DNA from: Camellia lanceoleosa
Taxonomy: Eukaryota > Streptophyta > Magnoliopsida > Ericales > Theaceae
Assembly (NCBI GenBank): GCA_025200525.1
Contig: CM045762.1
Location: 86,618,717-86,682,716 of the forward strand
Direction: 5' to 3'
DNA length: 64,000 nucleotides
Shown: piece by piece, positions 57,985-64,000 of the stretch
Layout: each line of letters begins with the position of its first letter
Position numbering within the stretch: the first letter of the stretch is position 1
Translations under genes and position numbers: made by a program
The notes under the pieces: generated by a model
Database searches by the model: none
What the model was told of the DNA's origin: nothing
Seen by the model: the letters and a program-made list of their open reading frames with translations, nothing else

Positions 57985-58645
57985 ATCCCACTAAGTGCAA
58001 TTATCCCTTAAAAGAGACACTAAATTATAAAATAACATATAAATTATTTTTTTCGTTGTCCTCAATTAAGAAAATGTAAGGTGAGAAGTTTGGTTAGAAA
58101 TTGTTAGCTTTTTTAAATAAAATAAAAAAAAAAATCGAATCGAAATTTTTTTTAATAAAAGTTTTCACGACATGCTAATGCATGCCGTGTAAAGTTATAA
58201 TATTTTACGACATGAAATGTATGTCATCTTAAGTACAAATATTTTATGACATATTTTTGTATGCCGTGAAAATATACATTTTTTACGGCATGCTTTTGCA
58301 TGCCATAAAAAAAATTCTAATTATTATTTTTTTTTGGTAGAAGTTTTCACGACATGTTAATGTATGCCGTGTAAAGTTATAATATTTTACAACATAAAAT
58401 GTATGCCGTCTTAAATGCAAATATTTTATGACATATTTTTGTAAGTCGTAAAAACATACATTTTTTACGGCATACTTTTGCATGCTATAAATATATGAAT
58501 CAACGACTTACATGGTATGTATGCTGTTATTGACAAAACATTAACGGCTTGCAAAAAAAAAAATACCGTAGAATGTACTAACTACGACATGCATTTAATG
58601 CATGTCGTAAACATGATGTCGTGAATAATTAGTTTTCTTGTAGTG
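57985..58645. repeat. 5' (alpha) subterminal region of CACTA-Q
   Basis: Inverted match to 42442-43110, including the hairpin around TACGACATGCATT (58583-58609) and ACGGCATGC-type repeats. Confidence 0.85.
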
Positions 58646-58963
58646 TTATCATTTTATTTCTCACAATTATTATTTTTTCCTTCACTTTGTCTAGATTTAT
58701 TTTACTTTTTTTTTTGTATTATCATTTTATAAGTTTAAAATATATATGTATATATATATCAAATTTATTTCAAATATGTCACGTGGGTTAAAATTTATGT
58801 GTGGCCCACGAGTTGACCAAACTGATTTAATATAAATTTGAGAGTTTGTACCATAGAATATAATTAACAATCAACACAAAAACTCTTGCTATATATCTAG
58901 CATTCCTAACACAAACCTTGCCCCGAGATAGCTTGGCAAGGACACAATTTTCTTTTATATTAT
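58646..58963. other. Intron of OMT copy A after CACTA-Q
   Basis: AT-rich with a (TA)n patch at 58741-58760. No gene. Contains GTGTGGCCCACGAGTTGACC, not recognised. Confidence 0.4.
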
Positions 58964-58966
58964 TAA

Positions 58967-59149
58967 GGGGTTATTTAGAAAGTGCTAGATTAGTATATTT
59001 TTTGACTTTTTATGAAAAAATGTGAAATATGAGTTAGGCTTGAAATGATGTGGTAGAGAGGTGATGTGACTTAAATAAGATAATTGTAACCTAAATAAGG
59101 TAATATGCTAAAATAGCATGTGCTATTTTAGCACATGCCAAACAACCAC
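58967..59149. mobile_element. Tourist-like MITE in the intron of OMT copy A
   Basis: 183 bp flanked by TAA (58964-58966, 59150-59152). Ends GGGGTTATTTAGAAAGTG and CACATGCCAAACAACCAC are imperfect inverted repeats. Confidence 0.75.
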
Positions 59150-59159
59150 TAAATGTAGG

Positions 59160-59500
59160 AAATTTCTATAATACACAACCTTTATGTCTAGTTATAACTT
59201 TTTTAGTCTGTAAATATGTCCAATTGATATTGGTTATAACTCATTGTAGTATTAATTATGATTTGTTGTGCTTTTATTTCAGTTATGATTGAAAATATCT
59301 TTTATTATTCCTCAAGTAGTATTTGGTTATGACTCCTAGTTATGATTTGATTATAATTCATTGTGATGTTAGTTATAACCTATTTTGATTATTATTTTTT
59401 TATGACCAAAAATGTCATTGGTTATGTCTTATGACCTATTATTTTTTTTAGTTATAATTAAAAATGATTTAATTATAAGATTTGTAGTATCAATTTCACA
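59160..59500. repeat. Dispersed repeat built on TTATAACTCATTGTG, copy 1
   Basis: Repeated phrases TTATAACTCATTGTAG, ATTATAATTCATTGTGATG and ATTTTGATTATTATTTT recur in the same order at 60690-61120. The repeat flanks exon 2 and the intergenic region. Confidence 0.6.
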
Positions 59501-59594
59501 AATGTCATAATATTTGAAAACAGAAAGAGAAAATAAGGAAGAAAAATGTTACTAAACAAAATCGGTGATGCCTAACAATTATTTGTGACTGCAG

Positions 59595-59894
59595 CGGATA
59601 ATGCATGATTGGAACGACGAAGATTGTGTTAAAATCTTGAAAAATTGTCGGAAAGCAATACCTAAGAAAACTGGAAAGATGATTATCATTGATTTAGTTC
59701 TAAATCCGGAAGCTGATGGCATGTTTGACGATACAGGATTGTTGTTTGATCTGCTACTGATTGCTCACTGTTCGGGTGGAAAAGAGAGGATTGAGCTTGA
59801 ATGGAAGAAAGTATTGGAGGAAGGAGGTTTTCCGTGCTACAATATTATCAAAATTGCAGCTTTTCCCTCTATAATTGAGGCTTTTCTAGAGTGA
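59595..59894 (+). CDS. Plant O-methyltransferase, last exon (presumed exon 2 of OMT copy A)
   Basis: After CTGCAG, 99 codons to TGA without a break: RIMHDWNDEDCVKILKNCRK, then the MIIIDLVL strand, GGKERIELEWKKVLEEGGF and a C-terminus IIEAFLE. This is the catalytic half of class II (caffeate/COMT-type) plant OMTs, which methylate phenolic or alkaloid hydroxyls using SAM. The catalytic His (HDW) and two Glu residues (in LNPEAD and GGKER) are present. Its phase (0) fits exon 1 ending FMK in both copies. Since copy A exon 1 is wrecked and 19 kb away, it is probably an orphan exon, although it looks undamaged. Confidence 0.75.
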   Translation, partial: RIMHDWNDEDCVKILKNCRKAIPKKTGKMIIIDLVLNPEADGMFDDTGLLFDLLLIAHCSGGKERIELEWKKVLEEGGFPCYNIIKIAAFPSIIEAFLE

Positions 59895-60780
59895 ATTTTT
59901 CATCTTCATTTTAGCTAGCAAATGCCATGTAACCAAAACCAGTTGAATATGAGACGGATTATCGTTCTATTTGAAGTTATTTGTAAGTGTTTAATCATGT
60001 CTCGAATTTTTATATTTTGACATTATTATGTTAGCTATTTCGTGTTTTTTTTTTCATTTTTTTAATATTTTTTATATTTAGTGAATTTTTGAAAGATTTT
60101 TTAAATAAATAATGTATTTTTTTAAGTGTATTTATGTTAGGTGTATCTAAAAATTAAAAAACTTACTTAAAATATTAAAAAATTCAGTGAAAAAAAAAAA
60201 TAAAAAACAAAAGGCTCAATTTTTTGAAAAGTAAATTCAAAAAATTAAAACTAAATAAAATCATTAATTTTTTAGAAATAATAAACAAGAAAATTTAAGA
60301 ATAAAAAACTTTGACGGTTCGAAAACAGCCTAAATCCATTTTAAATAGGCTTAGCACCTTGAAGTATGTTGAACTATGCTCAACTGTCCTTGTAGCTTAG
60401 AAAGCAAAACAGAGGAGGAAAAATGTAAAAATAAAGGCCAAGCTTGTGTGCTGTCACATAAATCACATCCCATTATCTGACTTGGACTAGCCCAAAGTGC
60501 CTTATCATTAATAGTGTAATTGCACAATAATTGAAGGGTCTACACTTTAAATGTTACTATTTATTATTTATTTTTTATCGGTTAAAATTTTTTTTTATTA
60601 GTGACGAAACATGTACAAAACAAATGTTATAAATCAATAGAGAGTGAGTACAAAGAGTATCTAGACACTCTTTTTTGAGTGTGTATCATATGCACCATTT
60701 ATGATAACTATGGTATTTAGTTATAATTTATTATATTATTGGTTATGATTTAATTATAACTCATTGTGGTGCTATTTATA
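59895..60780. other. Region downstream of OMT exon 2, no gene
   Basis: Presumed 3' untranslated and intergenic sequence, AT-rich, no clear polyadenylation cluster chosen. From 60690 it enters the TTATAACTCATTGTG dispersed repeat. Confidence 0.45.
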
Positions 60781-60959
60781 TGAGAATGACTTGTCTTAAG
60801 TTGAAATTTCAATTGGATTAGATAGTTGAGATCTCTGATCGGTAGTCATTAAACAAAAAAACTCTTACCGGTAAGAGTCTTTCATTTAATGACTCTTATA
60901 GATCAGAGACCTCAACTGTCTGGTCCAATTTAACTTTCAACTTGAAACAAACCGAATCG
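60781..60959. mobile_element. Hairpin MITE between the OMT copies
   Basis: Long imperfect inverted repeat: GACTTGTCTTAAGTTGAAA..GTTGAGATCTCTGATC on the left mirrors GATCAGAGACCTCAACTG..TTTCAACTTGAAAC on the right. Near the centre is a perfect 18-bp palindrome ACTCTTACCGGTAAGAGT (60861-60878). Borders are approximate. Confidence 0.65.
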
Positions 60960-61120
60960 TAGTTATAACTCATTGTGATATTTGTTATAATTTATTATGA
61001 TTATTATTTTGATTATAATAAAAAAGTCTTTGATTATATCTTATAAAGTATTTGGTTACGACTTATTTTTTTTAATTACTACTAAAAATGATTTAGTTAT
61101 GAAATGTCATAACTTGCATA
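60960..61120. repeat. Dispersed repeat built on TTATAACTCATTGTG, copy 2
   Basis: Partner of 59160-59500; interrupted on its left by the hairpin MITE. Confidence 0.55.
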
Positions 61121-61144
61121 TTAACCAGTTAATCCCTTTTTGGC

Positions 61145-61385
61145 AGGTAATTTTTGGCGAGTTTTGGATTATTTTTTAGTTAAAGTTCAAAAAAGAAAAT
61201 AAAAATAAAAATAAAAAATATTAAAATAGTTAATAAAATATATCAAATCCCTAATTATTTTACTTTTTCTCTTACAAATATCACATCAACTATAAAAAAA
61301 TTTAATCATCTTTTCAGATACAAAAATTTCAACCTACTAAAATAACTAAAAATTAAAACAACTTATTAAAATAATAACTTCTCAA
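61145..61385. mobile_element. Tourist-like MITE in the promoter of OMT copy B
   Basis: Homologous in sequence and position to 28372-28612 before copy A; it is part of the duplicated promoter. Confidence 0.65.
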
Positions 61386-61568
61386 CCACCCACAATATGT
61401 GGCTAGATCTCCCAATTTGTATATTCCATTAATTTTTAATTTGTGATCAACCAATTAATTTCTTCCTGTTTGCAAATGCAATAATCTACCGACGAAATAT
61501 GTTTCACTTCCTATATAACCACACACCTCTTATCCTCACACCGTCACTTCTTCTTTACATATACATAC

Positions 61569-61615
<47 letters not shown>
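61386..61615 (+). promoter_or_regulatory. Promoter and 5' leader of OMT copy B
   Basis: Proximal promoter shared with copy A. It contains the uninterrupted CACTA-2 target ATT (61439-61441), a TATA box TATATAA at 61512-61518 about 100 bp before the ATG, and a (GA)n run (61568-61615) that ends in the start codon. Confidence 0.65.
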
Positions 61616-61618
<3 letters not shown>

Positions 61619-62383
61619 GAAGAGAAGGAAGCTTTTGATGGAGAGGGAATGCTACAAGCCCAAGCAGAGATATGGAAATACATGTACCAATTTGCAGACT
61701 CTATGGCACTTAAATCTGCTGTAGAGCTCCGCATAGCAGATATCATACACTCTCATGGCTCCCCAATCACCTTGTCCCAAATCGCCGCCGGGATCATCGA
61801 CTCTCCTTCCCCAGATATCACCTGCCTGGCGCGTATCATGAGGTTTCTGGTCCGCAGAAAGATCTTCACCGTTACTCCTCAATCAGACGGCGGAGAGGCT
61901 CTCTACGGGCCAACCCACATGTCCAGATGGCTTTTACACGGCGCAGAACTCAGCCTAGCTCCAATGCTTATGATGGAGAACGATCACAGGGCATTAGCCC
62001 CCTGGCATTACCTCAGCAACTGTGTGAGAGAAGGTGGTATTGGATTCCAAAAGGCTCATGGCCGTGAGATATGGGACTATTGTTCCATGAACCCAGAATT
62101 CAACAACATCTTCAATGATGCGATGGGATGTACGGCCAGGATCACGATGAAGGCGATCATGACGGGATACAAAGATGCGTTTTGTGGCGTCGGATCGATG
62201 GTTGATGTGGGAGGTGGGACGGGGGCAGCCATGGGTGAGATCGTGAAGGTGCATCCTCATATTAAGGGGATCAACTTTGATCTGCCACATGTCATCGCTA
62301 CGGCGCCGGAGTACGGTGGAGTTTGTCATGTTGGGGGTGACATGTTTAAGGCAATTCCTAGTGCTGATGCCGTCTTCATGAAG
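61616..62383 (+). CDS. Plant O-methyltransferase (COMT-type, class II), exon 1 of OMT copy B
   Basis: 256 codons from ATG 61616 to the GT donor at 62384, phase 0. The Met after the (GA)n run is chosen because upstream codons only read the microsatellite (Arg/Glu). N-terminal dimerisation domain (EIWKYMYQFADSMALKSAVE at residues 19-38), winged-helix part, then the Rossmann SAM-binding loop VDVGGGTG at residues 196-203, FDLPHVI at 221-227 and GDMF at about 242. The catalytic His belongs to the next exon, outside this window; an exon like 59595-59894 would give about 355 residues, the usual family length. The substrate cannot be told from sequence; resemblance is to the group including norcoclaurine/acetylserotonin OMT-like enzymes. 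No damage is seen, so this copy may be functional. Confidence 0.85.
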
Positions 62384-62413
62384 GTAAGATTTATAATGAA
62401 GATATTATAATAA

Positions 62414-62581
62414 CAGCAATGCTAGGTATCATGAAAAGTCTTTCATGAAAATGATAATGAAAGACTAGTGACCTTTGGATTACACTTATAAAACAATACA
62501 CCCTAATCAAGGTAATCTAAAAGTCACAAATCATTCATGATTATTTTCATGAAAAATTTTTCATGATCCCTAACATTTCTC
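62414..62581. mobile_element. Mutator-type MITE in OMT copy B intron, first
   Basis: 168 bp with a perfect 9-bp duplication TTATAATAA (62405-62413, 62582-62590). Ends CAGCAATGCTAGGTATCATG and, complemented, GAGAAATGTTAGGGATCATG. Not present at the matching place in copy A. Confidence 0.78.
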
Positions 62582-62795
62582 TTATAATAATGAGGGTAAA
62601 TTACACTTACATCTGCTGAAGTTTCTCATGATTATATATAGGGATCTGTTCTCTAACTTCAATAATTATTGAATTTTATTTATTTATTTTTTTATTTTTT
62701 TATTTTTTTGCATATCGTCAAGATTCCCTTCCCGGTAATTAAGTCAAAAAGTGTTAACTTAGTTGTGCAAATAACTATCACACCTTTTACATTTA

Positions 62796-62948
62796 GGAAA
62801 AATATTTGGTAGTTTAAAATTTTGTGGTTCAAATGGTTTAAATCTGTCAAAACAACGTCATTTTACACTTATTTACACTCAAAACGATGTCGTTTTGAGT
62901 GATTTGAGCCATTTGAGCCACAAAATTTTGAGCTACCTAGCATTGTTG
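62796..62948. mobile_element. Mutator-type MITE in OMT copy B intron, second
   Basis: 153 bp with a 9-bp duplication TTACATTTA (62787-62795, 62949-62957). Long hairpin arms around TTTAAAATTTTGTGG and CCACAAAATTTTGAGC. Copy A has the single site TTACACTTA at 40885-40893. The end TGCTAGGTA resembles the first MITE. Confidence 0.82.
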
Positions 62949-63138
62949 TTACATTTAATACCCTGTAATTGTAAATTACTTATATAACGTTTGGCAACAT
63001 TATATTTTAATATAAAAGTTAAAAAGTCATTAAAAAAATTAAAAAGTCAACATCTTATACTAAAAAATTAAAGATTTTTTTCTCTCTATTTTTTACATAT
63101 CTTTTTATAAAAAATCAAAAATTCATCCTAAACATACT

Positions 63139-63426
63139 GGGTATGTTTGGTTTGTGTTTGGGAAATGTGTTTTAGAGATAAAAAGTACGAAAACATGTTT
63201 GGTTTGGTTTTTTTCAGAAGATGTTTTGGAAAATGATTTTGAGAGAGAGTTTTGGAAAAAGTGATTGATTTGATATGTGTGAGAGAGAGATTTGTTTGAA
63301 AAACATGTTTGGTTTAAAAGTTTTGAGAAATTTTTTTGGAAACATGTTTGGTTTGAGTTTTTCTGAAAACTCATTTGTAAAGAAATTTTTCCAAAAATTT
63401 TCCAGAGATTCAAACCAAACGAACCC
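63139..63426. mobile_element. MITE nested in an older MITE in OMT copy B intron
   Basis: 288 bp between ACT repeats (63136-63138, 63427-63429), with ends GGGTATGTTTGGTTTG and CAAACCAAACGAACCC. Outside it, CGTTTGGCAAC (about 62989) and ACCAAACGGGACC (about 63486) look like the ends of an earlier MITE that it entered. Confidence 0.65.
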
Positions 63427-63511
63427 ACTAATTTTTTACATCATATGTTAGCCAAAAAATTAAAAAATTACTAAAAAAATCTATTACCAAACGGGACCTA
63501 AATTATCCTTT

Positions 63512-63516
<5 letters not shown>

Positions 63517-63603
<87 letters not shown>
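63517..63603. repeat. Compound microsatellite (CT)n(CG)n(CA)n(TA)n
   Basis: Four dinucleotide tracts in direct succession within the presumed intron of OMT copy B. Confidence 0.95.
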
Positions 63604-64000
63604 TTGTATTTTCTTGACTTTGTATTTTTTTTCCCCTACAAGTTTTGAACTTTTATAATTTTAATTTCTTTATCTTTCGTTTCCTACATCTAATTTTAAT
63701 TTATTGTAACGTGATTAGGTATTTTTTTACTTTTATATTTATTTTTTAAATTTTTATTATTAAGGTGAGAAATATTAACTTATTTTTTTAATGATAATTA
63801 AAATTTGAGAATAATATTGGATTGTGAAAAGATAAAATTATAATTTTTTTTCTTTTATATATTTATGAGGTGACATTTGGTAATTTTTATAAGTCAATTT
63901 TTTTTTATTATAAATATGTTTATTTTTTTTAGGGAGACTTATTTATAAGTTCTTTTCAGATACTTATGCTAGGTTAAGTCATGTGTAATTTCTTATAGAG
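63604..64000. other. Presumed intron of OMT copy B, end of window
   Basis: AT-rich, no exon of the OMT is reached before the window ends. Confidence 0.5.

Larger units (their letters stand above)
52711..58645 (-). mobile_element. CACTA-Q, a Pack-CACTA with phosphate-translocator and CBL cargo
   Basis: 5,935 bp. The left (beta) end is CACTACAACAAAA and the right (alpha) end, complemented, is CACTACAAGAAAA. Flanks are CAA and TTA, so no target duplication is visible; a later deletion at one side is possible. Exons run on the minus strand from the alpha end: a CT-rich leader with (GA)n seen at 57367-57408, a CBL-like exon (56961-57013), a phosphate-translocator exon (54424-54546), and exons at 54332-54391 and 53670-53741. 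Ends are shared with CACTA-P; the interior is different. No transposase found. Confidence 0.8.

Noticed and set aside
42442..58645. A single 16-kb transposon with 660-bp terminal inverted repeats
   Set aside because: Internal CACTA termini at 52352 and 52711, a perfect ATA duplication for 42442-52352 alone, and mirrored beta ends show two elements instead. Flanks ATA and TTA of the 16-kb unit do not match.
61499..61615. A longer N-terminus for OMT copy B starting at 61499
   Set aside because: It would include the TATA box and translate the (GA)n microsatellite; the family start matches the Met at 61616.
1..64000. CRISPR arrays, bacterial operons, rRNA or tRNA genes
   Set aside because: The window is plant nuclear DNA. 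Regular repeats seen are microsatellites, minisatellites or CACTA subterminal repeats. No cloverleaf-forming tRNA with A and B boxes was found; GGTTCAAGTGA near 56546 is too isolated.

Overview
This is a stretch of nuclear DNA from a flowering plant, probably a dicot-like species (I cannot name it). It is AT-rich and dominated by nested transposable elements. The evidence is GT..AG introns of plant type, a caffeate-type O-methyltransferase (OMT) locus, and Athila- and Tekay-type Ty3 retrotransposons, CACTA elements, Helitrons and many MITEs. Only one host gene start looks intact: the first exon of an OMT at 61616-62383, whose remaining exon(s) lie beyond the window.

Layout. 1-14.5 kb: the 3' end of a Tekay/Del chromovirus (chromodomain about 541-760, 3' LTR from 13202) is split by a complete 12.4-kb Athila-type element (761-13151) with a perfect 5-bp target duplication ACATG. 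Athila gag-pol is one reading frame ruined mostly by C-to-T type stop codons, and a third ORF sits in the env position. 14.5-27.8 kb: MITEs and stacked minus-oriented Helitron-like elements, the last interrupted by CACTA-1 (18899-27720). CACTA-1 carries a readable six-part plant transposase (Ptta/En/Spm-type) gene with a triplicated first exon, and a CBP60-like host exon. 28-60 kb: a disrupted OMT copy (copy A). Its promoter is split by CACTA-2 (28666-39292). Its first exon is deleted, internally duplicated and hit by a MITE. Its presumed intron is swollen to 19 kb by an LTR fragment that holds two related CACTA elements, P (42442-52352, plus) and Q (52711-58645, minus), lying tail to tail. 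A second OMT exon lies at 59595-59894. 61-64 kb: OMT copy B, whose promoter and intron are homologous to copy A and which serves as an empty site for CACTA-2.

The most interesting content is the cargo of the CACTA elements. Short exons resembling host genes, still flanked by splice signals, lie inside them in the direction of the element's own transcription: CBP60 (CACTA-1 and CACTA-2, different exons), a methyltransferase-like exon (CACTA-2), a dynamin-2-type PH domain and a PIF-type bHLH exon (P), and a phosphate-translocator segment and a calcineurin-B-like segment (Q). P and Q share both ends but carry different cargo, so they look like two Pack-CACTA elements of one family that captured different genes. 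Paralogy between OMT copies A and B gives direct empty-site proof for CACTA-2 and for at least one MITE. Identities are from reading conserved motifs; no database search was possible.
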